A stretch of DNA of 64,000 bases, taken from NCBI RefSeq assembly GCF_023148685.1, contig NZ_JAHXNL010000008.1, positions 1 through 64,000 of the forward strand. The letters run 5' to 3'. Numbering within the stretch: the stretch's first letter is position 1; each line of letters begins with the position of its first letter. A program made the translations under genes and the position numbers. The notes beneath the pieces were generated by a model. The model was not told where the DNA came from. It was given only the letters and a program-made list of their open reading frames with translations, and made no database searches. Shown here piece by piece: positions 33,068-43,082 of this stretch. This DNA is from Georgenia sp. EYE_87. Its GTDB lineage: Bacteria > Actinomycetota > Actinomycetes > Actinomycetales > Actinomycetaceae.

Positions 33068-35419
33068 ATGAAGTTCACCGACGGGTTCTGGCACACGCGG
33101 CCGGGCGTCGACGCCCAGTACGCGGCCGAGGCCTACGACATCGAGGCCAGGGACGACGCCGACGGCGGCCGCCTCGTGGTCCTCGCCCCGACCCGGGTCG
33201 TCACCGGCCGCGGCGACACCCTCAACCGCGCCCTGCTGACGGTGACCCTGTCCAGCCCGCTCGAGGGCGTGGTGAAGGTCCGCATCGAGCACCACCGCGG
33301 CGCTCGCACCACCCCGGGCTTCGACCTTCTCGGCGCCGAGCCCGGCCACGGCGTCGCCGTCGCCGGCCCGTCCGGCGGGACGCTCGAGACCGGGCCGCTG
33401 CGGGCCCGGGTCTCCCCCGGCGACCCCTGGGACCTGACGTTCGAGGCGGACGGCACGGTGCTGACCCGCTCCGGCCACAAGTCGATCGGCTACGTCACCC
33501 TCTCCCCCGACGCCCCCGTCGCCGCCGACCCGGCCGGGGTGGCGGGAGTGACGACGACGGGCAGGGCGCCGTCGTCGGCCTACCTCCACAACCAGCTCTG
33601 CCTCGGCGTCGGCGAGCTCGTCTACGGCCTCGGCGAGCGCTTCGGCCCGCTGGTCAAGAACGGCCAGAGCGTCGACATCTGGAACGCCGACGGCGGCACC
33701 TCCAGCGAGCAGGCCTACAAGAACGTGCCGTTCTACCTCACCAACCGCGGCTACGGGGTGCTGGTCAACCACCCCGAGCACGTGTCCTTCGAGGTGGGCA
33801 GCGAGGCGGTCGAGCAGGTCCAGTTCTCCGTGCCCGGCGAGGCGCTGGAGTACCTGGTGGTCTACGGCCCCACCCCCGCGCAGGTCCTCGAGCGGTACAC
33901 GGCCCTGACCGGCCGGCCCGCGAAGGTGCCGGCGTGGTCCTACGGGCTGTGGCTCTCGACGTCGTTCACCACCGACTACGACGAGGCCACCGTCAACCGG
34001 TTCATCGACGGCATGGCCGAGCGCGACCTGCCGCTGAGCGTCTTCCACTTCGACACGTTCTGGATGCGGGACTTCTCCTGGACCGACTTCGAGTGGGACC
34101 CGCGCGTCTTCCCCGACCCGGAGGGCATGCTCGCCCGGCTCCACGAGCGCGGCCTGAAGGTCAGCGCCTGGCTCAACCCCTACATCGCCCAGCGCGGCGC
34201 CCTCTTCGACGAGGCCTCGGCCGCCGGCTACCTCGTGCGCCGCCCGGACGGCAGCGTCTGGCAGTGGGACAGGTGGCAGGCGGGCATGGGCCTGGTGGAC
34301 TTCACCAACCCGGCCGCGCGCGACTGGTACCAGGACAAGGTCCGCGCCCTCCTGGCCCAGGGCGTCGACACCATCAAGACCGACTTCGGCGAGCGCGTGC
34401 CCACCGACGTCGTCTGGCACGACGGCTCCGACCCCGGCGCCATGCACAACTGGTACACCCAGCTCTACAACGAGGCCGTCTTCGAGGTGCTCAAGGAGGT
34501 GCGCGGGGAGGGCGACGCCGTCGTCTTCGCCCGCTCGGCCACCGTGGGCGGGCACCGGCTCCCGGTGCACTGGGGCGGGGACAACTCCTCCAGCTTCGAG
34601 TCCATGGCCGAGTCGCTGCGCGGCGGGCTCTCCCTCACGCTGAGCGGGTTCTCCTTCTGGAGCCACGACATCGGCGGCTTCGAGGGCAAGCCCGACCCGG
34701 CGGTGTTCAAGCGCTGGGTGGCGTTCGGGCTCATGTCCAGCCACTCGCGCCTCCACGGGTCGCAGAACTACCGGGTGCCGTGGGCGTTCGACGACGACTC
34801 CGCGCGCGAGGCCGACGGCCAGGACGCCGTCTCGGTCACCCGCCGGTTCACCAGGCTCAAGCTCGAGCTGATGCCGTACCTGTACCAGGCCGGCGTCGAG
34901 GCCCACGAGCGGGGCGTCCCCGTCATGCGGGCCATGGCGCTGGAGTTCCCCGGCGACCCGGCCGTGGAGTACCTCGACCGGCAGTACCTGCTCGGCCGCG
35001 ACCTGCTCGTGGCGCCGGTCTTCTCCGCCGAGGGCGACGTCACCTACTACCTGCCCGCCGGGACGTGGACGAACCTGCTCACCGGGGAGAGCGCCGGCGG
35101 CGGCTGGCGCACCGAGCGGCACGACTTCTCCTCCCTGCCGCTGTGGGTGCGCGAGGACGCCGTGCTCGTCACCGGGCCCGGCGCCGAGCGGCCGGACTAC
35201 GACTACGCGGACGACCCGCTGGTCACCGTCTACCCCGGCACCGCCGACCGCACGGTCGCCGTCACCCACCCTGAGACGGGCGAGGTGACGACGGTCGCCG
35301 TCGTCCGGTCCGACGGCGGAGCCACCGTCACCGCCTCCCCGGCGGTGCCGTTCCGGGCCCGGCTCGCCGGGGGCGAGACGGTCGAGGCTTCCGGCGGCAC
35401 CGCGGAGGTGCGCGCATGA
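33068..35419 (+). CDS. yicI: Alpha-xylosidase, glycoside hydrolase family 31 (YicI type)
   Basis: 783 aa, close to E. coli YicI. Catalytic nucleophile Asp 439 in TIKTDFGER and acid/base Asp 505 in HWGGDNSS. Neighbouring blocks ([37 protein letters not shown]) match the YicI subgroup, which removes alpha-1,6-linked xylose from xyloglucan oligosaccharides or isoprimeverose. No signal peptide, so it acts on imported substrate. It starts at ATG 33068 immediately after the permease stop, and overlaps the GH1 gene by 4 bp. A pure alpha-glucosidase role is possible but less likely from the motif wording. Confidence 0.93.
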   Translation: MKFTDGFWHTRPGVDAQYAAEAYDIEARDDADGGRLVVLAPTRVVTGRGDTLNRALLTVTLSSPLEGVVKVRIEHHRGARTTPGFDLLGAEPGHGVAVAGPSGGTLETGPLRARVSPGDPWDLTFEADGTVLTRSGHKSIGYVTLSPDAPVAADPAGVAGVTTTGRAPSSAYLHNQLCLGVGELVYGLGERFGPLVKNGQSVDIWNADGGTSSEQAYKNVPFYLTNRGYGVLVNHPEHVSFEVGSEAVEQVQFSVPGEALEYLVVYGPTPAQVLERYTALTGRPAKVPAWSYGLWLSTSFTTDYDEATVNRFIDGMAERDLPLSVFHFDTFWMRDFSWTDFEWDPRVFPDPEGMLARLHERGLKVSAWLNPYIAQRGALFDEASAAGYLVRRPDGSVWQWDRWQAGMGLVDFTNPAARDWYQDKVRALLAQGVDTIKTDFGERVPTDVVWHDGSDPGAMHNWYTQLYNEAVFEVLKEVRGEGDAVVFARSATVGGHRLPVHWGGDNSSSFESMAESLRGGLSLTLSGFSFWSHDIGGFEGKPDPAVFKRWVAFGLMSSHSRLHGSQNYRVPWAFDDDSAREADGQDAVSVTRRFTRLKLELMPYLYQAGVEAHERGVPVMRAMALEFPGDPAVEYLDRQYLLGRDLLVAPVFSAEGDVTYYLPAGTWTNLLTGESAGGGWRTERHDFSSLPLWVREDAVLVTGPGAERPDYDYADDPLVTVYPGTADRTVAVTHPETGEVTTVAVVRSDGGATVTASPAVPFRARLAGGETVEASGGTAEVRA

Positions 35420-36891
35420 GCGCCGCCGACCTGGCGCCGGGCGACGACTACCGCGGCAGCGGGCTGCGGTTCCCCGTGGGCTTCGTGCTCGGCTCGGCCA
35501 CCGCCTCCTACCAGATCGAGGGCGCCGCGCAGGAGGACGGGCGCGGCCCGAGCATCTGGGACACCTTCAGCCACACCCCGGGCAGGGTCTGGAACGGCGA
35601 CACCGGCGACGTGGCGGACGACCACTACCACCGCCTCGACGAGGACCTCGACCTGATGGCCGACCTCGGGCTGCACGCCTACCGGTTCTCGATCGCCTGG
35701 CCCCGGATCCAGCCAACGGGCCGTGGCCCGGCGAACCGGGCGGGCCTGGACTTCTACTCCCGGCTCGTCGACGGCCTGCTCGTCCGCGGCATCCGGCCGA
35801 TCGCCACGCTCTACCACTGGGACCTGCCCCAGGCGCTCGAGGACGGGGACGGCTGGACCAGCCGCGCGACGTCCGAGGCGTTCGCCGACTACGCCGCGCT
35901 CGTCGGCGGCGCGCTCGGCGACCGGGTGGCCACCTGGACCACGCTGAACGAGCCGTGGTGCTCCGCCTACCTCGGGTACGGGTCGGGCGCGCACGCCCCG
36001 GGCCGCACCGAGCCGGCGTCGGCCCTGGCGGCCGTGCACCATCTCAACCTCGCCCACGGGCTCGGGCTGCAGGCGCTGCGGAGCGTGGTGACGGCCCAGG
36101 CCGAGTACTCCGTCACGCTCAACCTGCACGTGTTCCGCGGCTTCGGCGACGGCGCGGAGGAGGCGGTGCGCCAGGTGGACGGCCTGGCCAACCGGGTCTT
36201 CCTGCAGCCCATGCTGGAGGGCAGCTACCCCGCGGACGTGCTGGCCGACACCGCCTCGGTGACCGACTGGTCGTTCGTGCGCGACGGCGACGCCCGGGCG
36301 ATCTGCCAGCCGCTCGACGTCCTCGGGGTCAACTACTACTCCACCACCGGCGTGCGCCTGTGGGACGGGGTCTCGCCGCGGGAGATGAACGACGGCCACA
36401 AGGACGCCGGCGGCTCGCCCTGGCCGGGCGCCGACCGGGTGGAGTTCCTCCGCCTGCCCGGCCCGTACACGGCGATGGGCTGGAACATCGAGCCCGCCGG
36501 CCTCGAGGAGCTGCTCGTCTCGATCTCGCGGCGCTACCCGTCCCTGCCGCTCATGGTGACCGAGAACGGGGCCGCGTTCGACGACGAGGTGGTCGAGGAC
36601 CTCACCCGGCCGACCGGCGTCGCCGTTCACGACGACGACCGGATCGACTATCTGCGCCGGCACCTGACGGCGTGCCACCGGGCGGTCGAGCGCGGCGTCG
36701 ACCTGCGCGGCTACCTCGTCTGGTCCCTGCTCGACAACTTCGAGTGGGGCTACGGCTACTCCAAGCGGTTCGGCGTCGTCCGCGTCGACTACGACACCCT
36801 CGAGCGCCTGCCGAAGGACAGCGCCCTGTGGTTCGCCGAGCTGGCCCGCACCAGCCGGCTCCCCGCCGCGGACCCGGTCCGCACCGCGTAG
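35416..36891 (+). CDS. Beta-glucosidase, glycoside hydrolase family 1
   Basis: 491 aa, a full-length (beta/alpha)8 barrel. The acid/base Glu 179 lies in [17 protein letters not shown] and the nucleophile Glu 383 in [11 protein letters not shown]. The start [12 protein letters not shown] and the end [18 protein letters not shown] are typical. It is intracellular with no signal. ATGA overlap with the xylosidase gives co-translation. After xylose removal the glucan backbone of an imported oligosaccharide would be cut to glucose, so the pair form a dismantling line. Beta-galactosidase or fucosidase activity cannot be excluded. Confidence 0.93.
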   Translation: MSAADLAPGDDYRGSGLRFPVGFVLGSATASYQIEGAAQEDGRGPSIWDTFSHTPGRVWNGDTGDVADDHYHRLDEDLDLMADLGLHAYRFSIAWPRIQPTGRGPANRAGLDFYSRLVDGLLVRGIRPIATLYHWDLPQALEDGDGWTSRATSEAFADYAALVGGALGDRVATWTTLNEPWCSAYLGYGSGAHAPGRTEPASALAAVHHLNLAHGLGLQALRSVVTAQAEYSVTLNLHVFRGFGDGAEEAVRQVDGLANRVFLQPMLEGSYPADVLADTASVTDWSFVRDGDARAICQPLDVLGVNYYSTTGVRLWDGVSPREMNDGHKDAGGSPWPGADRVEFLRLPGPYTAMGWNIEPAGLEELLVSISRRYPSLPLMVTENGAAFDDEVVEDLTRPTGVAVHDDDRIDYLRRHLTACHRAVERGVDLRGYLVWSLLDNFEWGYGYSKRFGVVRVDYDTLERLPKDSALWFAELARTSRLPAADPVRTA

Positions 36892-36915
36892 CCCGGCCCG
36901 CGCCTGCGGGTGGTG

Positions 36916-37440
36916 TCAGCTGATCGGTCGACCCGAGCCCTGCCGCTGGCGTTCGTCCCGCTGCCGGACGAGCTCCTCGACGGCGCTCGGGAGCGTCGTC
37001 TCGAAGTCGATGAGCTTGACCCAGGTGGGCGTCACGACGATCCGGACCATGCCGTCGTAGAGCGAGCGGACCTCGGCCTCCCAGTGGACCCGTTGCTCGG
37101 GCGTCATCTCGTAGGTGCCGTTCATCTGCAGGTACTCCTCCGGGATGCCGTCGACGACGTCCAGCTCGGCCCGGCCGCGGACCAGCAGGATCTTCGGCGG
37201 GTGCACCTCGGTGTCGATCGTCAGGGCGACCGCGGGGTGGTGGCGCAGGGGCGGGAGCTTCGGCGCGTTCTTCGTCGTGCACATGACGATCGCCGCACCG
37301 TTCCAGGTGAAGCCGATCGGGACGACGCGCGGCGTGCCGTCCTCGGCGACGTAGGCCAGCCGGGTCACGTCACGGGCCAGGAGCTCCTGGCTGGTCGGGT
37401 GGTTGAGAATCTCGGCGATCTTGTTCGGCTCCACGGTCAA
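36916..37440 (-). CDS. PNPOx-like split-barrel flavin/F420-binding family protein
   Basis: 174 aa. The split-barrel signature is LLARDVTRLAYVAEDGTPRVVPIGFTW in pieces, with LRHHPAVALTIDTE and KILLVRGRAEL later, ending in a helical VEELVRQRDERQRQG. Such proteins use FMN or coenzyme F420 to reduce small molecules, or are haem-binding relatives. Convergent with the beta-glucosidase; the gap is 24 bp and shows no clear terminator. It lies next to a membrane protein on the same strand, 114 bp apart. Substrate unknown. Confidence 0.85.
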   Translation of the reverse strand: MTVEPNKIAEILNHPTSQELLARDVTRLAYVAEDGTPRVVPIGFTWNGAAIVMCTTKNAPKLPPLRHHPAVALTIDTEVHPPKILLVRGRAELDVVDGIPEEYLQMNGTYEMTPEQRVHWEAEVRSLYDGMVRIVVTPTWVKLIDFETTLPSAVEELVRQRDERQRQGSGRPIS

Positions 37441-37554
37441 TCTCCTTCGTCAGACGGCCGCCGGCCGTCGTGCCCACTCGTCCCTGAGACGGAGCCGACG
37501 CCGGAAACTCGACATCAGAAGCGTGCTCGGTTTCAGGAGCTCTCGCGTGAGCCC

Positions 37555-38334
37555 TCAGGGGGTGAACCGTGCCGGCGAGGGCGTGTCCGTCGCGATGGAG
37601 ATGACGTCCGTCGTGATCCCGTAGAAGCCCCACGCGACCATGAGGACGAACAGCACCCGGCCCGCCACCGTGACGGCGTCGCTGCGCCAGAACCGCACCG
37701 CCGCCCCCGACCGGCTGAGACCGAACGCGACCAGGACCGGCAGGGCGACGACGACCAGGGCGAGGTTCAGCGCGGCGGCACCGAGCCCGAGCACCAGCCA
37801 CGCCGGGGCGCGGCGCGCCCAGCCACTCTCCAACCGGTCGATCGCCGACGGCGCGAGAAGCCCGAACAGGGTGGGGACGGCGACGAACGAGACTACGGCG
37901 AGCCACTCCGGCTGCAGCACCGAGTAGTCGAACGACGGGTGGTCGTGCACGAGGAACGCCCCGCCGATGTTGCCGACGAACAGCGCGAAGAGTCCCGCCC
38001 TGCCGCGCCGGGACGGCGGCAGCACGCGACGTACCCACAGGTAGACCAGGCCCGCGATCGCGCCGAGCGCGACGGTCGTGACGAGGAGCGTGAGCGTGCC
38101 GCCCAGCGAGATCTCACCCACCGGCTGGATGTCGTCGGTCAGCCGCCCCTGCGCCGACTCCGGCGAGGTCGCCGCCAGCAGCCGCATGAGCAGCCGGCCC
38201 AGCACGCCGCCGACGAGCAGCCCGACCACCCCGCCCCCGACGGCCCCCGCGGCCAGCGTGCGCCAGAACGCCAGCGCCGTCGGGCGCGTGCCCTCCCGGC
38301 CGGGGCCTGCGAATTTGTCCTTGACCAACGCCAT
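37555..38334 (-). CDS. Membrane protein of unknown function
   Basis: 259 aa with about six hydrophobic segments (near 22-50, 72-100, 112-130, 140-165, 180-205 and 220-245). Short soluble N terminus MALVKDKFAGPG. GGAGG is 7 bp before ATG 38334. I recognise no family. Divergent from the TetR-type regulator at 38559 with a 224-bp intergenic region, so it may be a target of that regulator. Confidence 0.75.
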   Translation of the reverse strand: MALVKDKFAGPGREGTRPTALAFWRTLAAGAVGGGVVGLLVGGVLGRLLMRLLAATSPESAQGRLTDDIQPVGEISLGGTLTLLVTTVALGAIAGLVYLWVRRVLPPSRRGRAGLFALFVGNIGGAFLVHDHPSFDYSVLQPEWLAVVSFVAVPTLFGLLAPSAIDRLESGWARRAPAWLVLGLGAAALNLALVVVALPVLVAFGLSRSGAAVRFWRSDAVTVAGRVLFVLMVAWGFYGITTDVISIATDTPSPARFTP

Positions 38335-38558
38335 GCGTGCCTCCGGTTCCGCTCCGACCCCCTCCGAGGCACACAGGATGTCGGCGGCGGACCGCCGTGT
38401 CAGCGAGTTGGAGCGGCACCGGCGCAGCCCTGTCCGGCGCGGCAGCACTCTCGGTATTCGGATGCCAGACTTCGGGACTTCACATATGGGCTCAAAGTAC
38501 GCTGGGGCGTCCTCGGGGGCAGGGGCCAGCAGCACTCAGAACTGAGGAAGGTAGCGAG

Positions 38559-39131
38559 ATGCGCAGCGACGCGCAGCAGAACCGTCTCCGTCTTGTAAGA
38601 GCCACCCGCGACGTCGTCGGGTGGGCCGGCTCCACTGACGTCAGCGTCCGCGACATCGCCAACGCTGCGGGGGTCAGCCTCGCCACCCTGTACCGCAACT
38701 TCGACGGCAAGCACGCCCTGATCGACGAGGTGTCGATCCAGCGGTGGTCCCGCATGGCGGAGCTCGCCCGGGAGCGACGGCCCGACGAGGAGCCCGTCGA
38801 CCATGTCCTTCGGATCCTGGAGACCTACACGCGGATGACCACCCGCGATCACCGGTTCATCCGCGGGGCCGGTATCGAGGTAGGGACCACTCCGGTGCTG
38901 CACATCAGGGCCGCGTTCGAACCCGACTTCGCGACGTCGTGGGTAGCCGCGCAGTCAGGGGGTTACATCCGGCGCACCGCTGATCCCCGCGACGCGATCG
39001 ACATGGCCGGTGTGATCCGCGATCCCCAACGCCGGGTCTCGATGCTGGCGATGCTCGCCGGCGGCCTCTGCACGGACAAGGTGGACGTCGCCGACTTCGC
39101 GGCCAAGGCGGTCTCTCGCCACTGGAAGTGA
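38559..39131 (+). CDS. TetR/AcrR-family transcriptional regulator
   Basis: 190 aa. N-terminal helix-turn-helix within residues 18-52: DVSVRDIANAAGVSLATLYRNFDGKHAL. The rest is a ligand-binding helical bundle with no clear named family. GAGGAAGG precedes ATG 38559. The gene ends 125 bp before the amide/branched-chain-type ABC operon on the same strand and is divergent from a membrane protein, so it probably controls one or both. Operator not identified with confidence. Confidence 0.87.
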   Translation: MRSDAQQNRLRLVRATRDVVGWAGSTDVSVRDIANAAGVSLATLYRNFDGKHALIDEVSIQRWSRMAELARERRPDEEPVDHVLRILETYTRMTTRDHRFIRGAGIEVGTTPVLHIRAAFEPDFATSWVAAQSGGYIRRTADPRDAIDMAGVIRDPQRRVSMLAMLAGGLCTDKVDVADFAAKAVSRHWK

Positions 39132-39256
39132 GAAGCAGTCGGGCGTGACGTCTCAGTTGCTTCTGCGGCCCCCCTGCCGGGTGACAGCATCCCGGCCATG
39201 CCCGTCGACGTGTCCCAAGTCACCTCGGTCCTGGCGCTCCCCGAGGGGAGCTCCTG

Positions 39257-40159
39257 ATGGACACCGTGGTCTCCCTCGCCCTCGCAGTCGTGTCCCTGTT
39301 CGGGTTCTACGCACTTCTCGCTCTCAGCCTCGGCATCATCTTCGGCCAGCTGGGTGTCGTGAACGTCGCGCACGGCGAGTTCGTCATGGTGGGCGCCTTC
39401 ACCATGTATGCGCTCGCCGGCGTCCCGTTCCTGCTGCGGGTCGCCGTCGCCGTCGTCGTCGGCCTCGTGCTCGGCGTGCTGACCGAACGACTGGTGCTGG
39501 CCAAGCTGTACGCCCGAGGTTTCCTCGCCACGCTCCTTGCGATGTGGGGCGTTGCGATCGTCCTGCGTCAGGGCGCCGACGCGATCTTCGGCTCCACACC
39601 GGCATCGGTGGCTGCCCCGATCGCCGGCACCGTCGACATCTTCGGCGTCAGCTACCCCACGTACCGGTTGGTCGCGACCGCGGTCTGCCTGGGCGTCGTC
39701 GCCGTCTCGCTGTTCGTCATCTACCGCACGAGTTTCGGCCTCAACATCCGCGCGACTGTCGACAACAGGGAGATGGCGGCGCTGCTCGGGATCCCGCCCG
39801 CGTTCATGATGACCGCCGGATTCGCCGTCGGTACGGCGATCGCCGTCCTGGCCGGTGCTGTCCAGAGCCCGATGCTCGGCGTCACACCCAACGTGGGCGC
39901 CTCGTTCCTGGCGCCAGCCTTCTTCGCGGTGCTGCTCGGGCGGCCCGGATCACTTCCCGGATCCATCGTCGGTGCCTTCATCGTCGCCGTGCTCAGCACG
40001 GTTCTGCGGACCTACCTCTCCGAGACGGCCGCACAGTTCGTCCTGTTCGCACTACTGATCGTGCTCATCGCCGCCCGTCCGAACGGGCTGACCTGGAGGA
40101 AACCACAATGGCTCAGCAAGTCTTCAGCATCCGTGGCCGCACAGCCGGGCGCGGCATGA
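39257..40159 (+). CDS. Branched-chain amino acid/urea-type ABC permease (LivH/UrtB-like)
   Basis: 300 aa. Hydrophobic throughout, about eight membrane segments. Signature LGIIFGQLGVVNVAHGEFVMVGAF in parts near residues 24-47 (the LivH AHGE motif), and VDNREMAALLGIPP (about 170-183), the ATPase-contact loop of LivH-type permeases. ATG 39257 follows GGGGAG. It is the first gene of the transport operon; the next gene starts 52 bp inside this one. Substrate class is probably an amide, urea or amino acid. Confidence 0.88.
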   Translation: MDTVVSLALAVVSLFGFYALLALSLGIIFGQLGVVNVAHGEFVMVGAFTMYALAGVPFLLRVAVAVVVGLVLGVLTERLVLAKLYARGFLATLLAMWGVAIVLRQGADAIFGSTPASVAAPIAGTVDIFGVSYPTYRLVATAVCLGVVAVSLFVIYRTSFGLNIRATVDNREMAALLGIPPAFMMTAGFAVGTAIAVLAGAVQSPMLGVTPNVGASFLAPAFFAVLLGRPGSLPGSIVGAFIVAVLSTVLRTYLSETAAQFVLFALLIVLIAARPNGLTWRKPQWLSKSSASVAAQPGAA

Positions 40160-41346
40160 GGTCCGCCCGCGCTCCGCTCGCCGCTGTCGTCGGTGCAAGC
40201 ACTCTCCTCCTGGCCGCATGCGGTGCTGCTGTCAGCGAGACCTCGGGTGAATCGTCCGAGGACGGCCTCAAGATCGGCCTCATCGCGCCCGTCACTGGAC
40301 CGGTCGTCCCCGAGGGCACAGCGCTTCAACGCGGCTTCGAGCTCGGTGTCGAGAGGATCAACGACGAGGGCGGGGTGCTCGGCCAGCCCGTCGAGTTCGT
40401 CATGGTCGACGACGAGGCGAACGTCTCGAAGTCCACCCAGCTCGCCCAGCGCCTGATCAACCAGGACCAGGTCGACATCCTCTTCGGCACGATCCCCGGC
40501 GACACGGCCGGTGCTGTCGCCGAGGTCTCCGCGGAGGCGAAGGTGCCGTTCGCCACGGCGATCATGGGTGACGCCCCGTTCTGCGGTGACTACTTCTTCT
40601 CGTTCGGGGAGCCGGACCAGACGATGCTCGAGGGCGTCGTGCCGCACATGCTCGAGCAGTACGGATCGAACGTCGCGCTCGTCGGCAACGACTACGTGTT
40701 CCCACGCAACTACAACGCCAAGGCCCGGGCAATGATCGAGGAGGCTGGCGGGTCGGTCGTCGTCGAGGAGTATTCCCCGCTCGGCACGACCGACTGGCAG
40801 CCGGTGCTGCGGAAGATCGACGGTGCCTCGCCCGACTGGATCCTCTCGGCGGTGGTCGGAGGCGACGCGGTCACCCTCGTGACCCAGGCCGACCAGGCCG
40901 GTCTCCTCGACGACACCGGATTCAGCGGGATCAGCCTGATCCAGGAATTCTATCCAAGTCTCACCACCAAGACCGAGGGCATGGTTCTCAGCGGGCGGTA
41001 CTCCGACCAGCTCGAGGGCGAGGCGAACGCCGACTTCGTGGAGAAGTACCGGGAGACCTACGACTTCCAGGACCCGATCCCGTCGGTCGCTGCGAACGCC
41101 TACGAGGGCGTCCAGGCGATCGCCCGCGCTGTCGAGGAGGCGGGCACCACCGACGCTGACGCAGTGGCTGACGCGCTCGCACAGACGACCGTCGAGGACG
41201 GTGTCTTCGGGAACGGCCGTTTCACGGAGGACCACTACTTCGTCACCGACATGTACCTCTTCGAGATTCAGCCGGGCGGCGCCTACGCCCCGATCGAGGA
41301 GCTCGGAGCGCTGGACACCCTCCCGCCCAACCCTGCCTGCTCATGA
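40108..41346 (+). CDS. Amide/urea/branched-chain-type ABC substrate-binding lipoprotein
   Basis: 412 aa from ATG 40108, with a strong GGAGGA 7 bp upstream; it overlaps the end of the permease gene. A start at ATG 40156 (ATGA with the permease stop) would give a tidier lipoprotein signal (MRSARAPLAAVVGASTLLL) but has a weak ribosome site. The lipobox is LAAC (Cys 38 from the first start). The body is a Peripla_BP_6 domain (KIGLIAPVTGPVVPEGTA, NDEGGVLGQPVEFVMVDDEAN). It is exported and tethered outside, delivering substrate to the permeases. Amidase at the operon end suggests amide ligands. Confidence 0.9.
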   Translation: MAQQVFSIRGRTAGRGMRSARAPLAAVVGASTLLLAACGAAVSETSGESSEDGLKIGLIAPVTGPVVPEGTALQRGFELGVERINDEGGVLGQPVEFVMVDDEANVSKSTQLAQRLINQDQVDILFGTIPGDTAGAVAEVSAEAKVPFATAIMGDAPFCGDYFFSFGEPDQTMLEGVVPHMLEQYGSNVALVGNDYVFPRNYNAKARAMIEEAGGSVVVEEYSPLGTTDWQPVLRKIDGASPDWILSAVVGGDAVTLVTQADQAGLLDDTGFSGISLIQEFYPSLTTKTEGMVLSGRYSDQLEGEANADFVEKYRETYDFQDPIPSVAANAYEGVQAIARAVEEAGTTDADAVADALAQTTVEDGVFGNGRFTEDHYFVTDMYLFEIQPGGAYAPIEELGALDTLPPNPACS

Positions 41347-43082
41347 ACCTCTCACCTCGCATCGCGCGGATCCAGCGCCGTCACCTCCTCGGCCTCGCAG
41401 TTGCCGTGGTCGCGCTCGCCGCCGCGCCGTTCATCCTGACCTCGTACCCGCTCTCGCTGCTGACCCTCTCGCTGGCCTACGGCTTGTTCGCGTTCGGGCT
41501 CGACCTCGCGTGGGGCCGGGCCGGCGTGATCAGCATCGGGCACGCCGCATTCTTCGGCGTGGGGGCCTACGGCGTCGCCATTGCGACCGAGCGCGAAATC
41601 CCGCTGCTCCTCGCCATCCCGGTCACCGTCGCTCTGACCGCGGTCATCGCCTTCGCCGTCGGCCTGGCCGGTCTGCGCCGGGGCACGTCGCCATCCACCA
41701 TGGCCGTCCTGACCCTCGCCCTGACACTCCTGGCCGAGCAGGCGGCACGGTCGCTGCTCAGTCTCACCAACGGCTCGAACGGCCTGTTCGTCGGGTCCGG
41801 CGGGATCGTCAGCACGTACTACCGCACCGCGATCGTCGTCGCTCTGACGGTCGGCGTCGTGTGGGCCGTCCTCCTCCGGGGCCGCTTCGGGCGGCGGCTG
41901 CTGGCGGTGCGGATCAACGAGCCGCGTTCGGAGCACCTTGGCATCGACCCGCGGCGGGTCAAGATCCAGGCGTTCGTGCTCAGCGCCGTCGTGGCGGCGC
42001 TGGCCGGCGTCGTCGTGGCGCCGATCATCGGCCTCGTCTCGCCAGGGATCGCTGGAGTCGTCATGTCGACCCAGGTGCTCGTCTTCCTGGCCGTCGGCGG
42101 GCGTGGCTCCATCCTCGGCGCGTTCCTCGGGGCCGCCCTGGTGACGATCGGGCAGGAGTACCTCGGCGCCGCGATCGGGAGCTGGTACCTCTTCGTCATC
42201 GGGATCATCTTCGTGCTCGTCGTGCGGTTCGCTCCGGGCGGGCTGGTGGGTCTGGTGACGGCGAGATTGCGACGGCCCGTGTCCGAGGCCGCGGCGCAGG
42301 GTGCAGTGGTGCAGCCACCGGCAGCGCGACCGGATGTCCACGACTCGCGCCGGGCGGCCACGGACGGTGCCGCCGACAGAATGCCCGAGGCGGCGATCGA
42401 GGTCCGAGACCTGGCGAAGAGCTTCGACGCGACGCCGGTTATCCGCGGGGTAAATCTCGAGATCAATCGTGGCGAGGTGGTCTGCCTCATCGGCCCCAAC
42501 GGCGCGGGCAAGACGACTCTCCTCAACCTGATCGCGGGAGACCTCCGGCCCACTAGCGGCCAGATCCGCCTCAAGGGTCAGGAGGTAGCCAGCTGGCCGC
42601 CTCACCACCGCGCCGCCCTCGGGCTCGGCCGGCTCTTCCAGACGCCCAGCGTCTACCCCGAGCTCACTCCGGCGCAGAACCTGGCGCTCGCGCAGGCCGA
42701 GGCGTACCAGTTCGTGACCCTGCCATCCGAGCTGGCGCGCTTCGCCGACATCGACGACACCCTCACCAGTGATCTCTCGCTCGCCGATCAGCGGGCACTC
42801 GAGCTCGCCCTGACGATCGCGTGGGGCCCCGAGATCGTGCTGCTGGACGAACCGGCCGCTGGGCTCTCGCACGAGGACTCCGTCCGCCTGGCAGCGACGC
42901 TCCGGGCCATCAACCAGGATCTCGGCTGCACCCTCGTCGTCGTCGAGCACGACATGGACATCGTGCGGCAGCTCGGCGACCGGGTGGTCGTCCTAGCCGA
43001 GGGCCGGGTACTTGTGAGCGGTGACATGGACGAAGTGGCCAGCCACGACGAGGTGCGGGCTGCCTACATAGGAGCGGTCTGA
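41343..43082 (+). CDS. Fused LivM-type permease and LivG-type ABC ATPase
   Basis: 579 aa. Residues 1-310 form a LivM/UrtC-like permease: GHAAFFGVGAYG near 67-78 and VRINEPRSEHLGIDP near 189-203. A 35-residue linker leads to an ATPase at about 350-579 with Walker A GPNGAGKTT (384-392), Walker B IVLLDEP (498-504), and H-loop VVEHDMD near 528-534. The signature motif is unusual: LSLADQRALEL (478-488) in place of LSxGQ. In most operons these are two genes; here one polypeptide supplies both. The start overlaps the binding-protein stop (ATGA) and the end overlaps the next ATPase (TGATG). Confidence 0.9.
   Translation: MNLSPRIARIQRRHLLGLAVAVVALAAAPFILTSYPLSLLTLSLAYGLFAFGLDLAWGRAGVISIGHAAFFGVGAYGVAIATEREIPLLLAIPVTVALTAVIAFAVGLAGLRRGTSPSTMAVLTLALTLLAEQAARSLLSLTNGSNGLFVGSGGIVSTYYRTAIVVALTVGVVWAVLLRGRFGRRLLAVRINEPRSEHLGIDPRRVKIQAFVLSAVVAALAGVVVAPIIGLVSPGIAGVVMSTQVLVFLAVGGRGSILGAFLGAALVTIGQEYLGAAIGSWYLFVIGIIFVLVVRFAPGGLVGLVTARLRRPVSEAAAQGAVVQPPAARPDVHDSRRAATDGAADRMPEAAIEVRDLAKSFDATPVIRGVNLEINRGEVVCLIGPNGAGKTTLLNLIAGDLRPTSGQIRLKGQEVASWPPHHRAALGLGRLFQTPSVYPELTPAQNLALAQAEAYQFVTLPSELARFADIDDTLTSDLSLADQRALELALTIAWGPEIVLLDEPAAGLSHEDSVRLAATLRAINQDLGCTLVVVEHDMDIVRQLGDRVVVLAEGRVLVSGDMDEVASHDEVRAAYIGAV

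Noticed and set aside
32057-35269. A very long open frame on the minus strand across the permease and alpha-xylosidase genes
   Set aside because: Lies opposite genes with clear catalytic motifs, and its translation is low-complexity Val/Gly/Asp/His, typical for antisense of GC-rich coding DNA.
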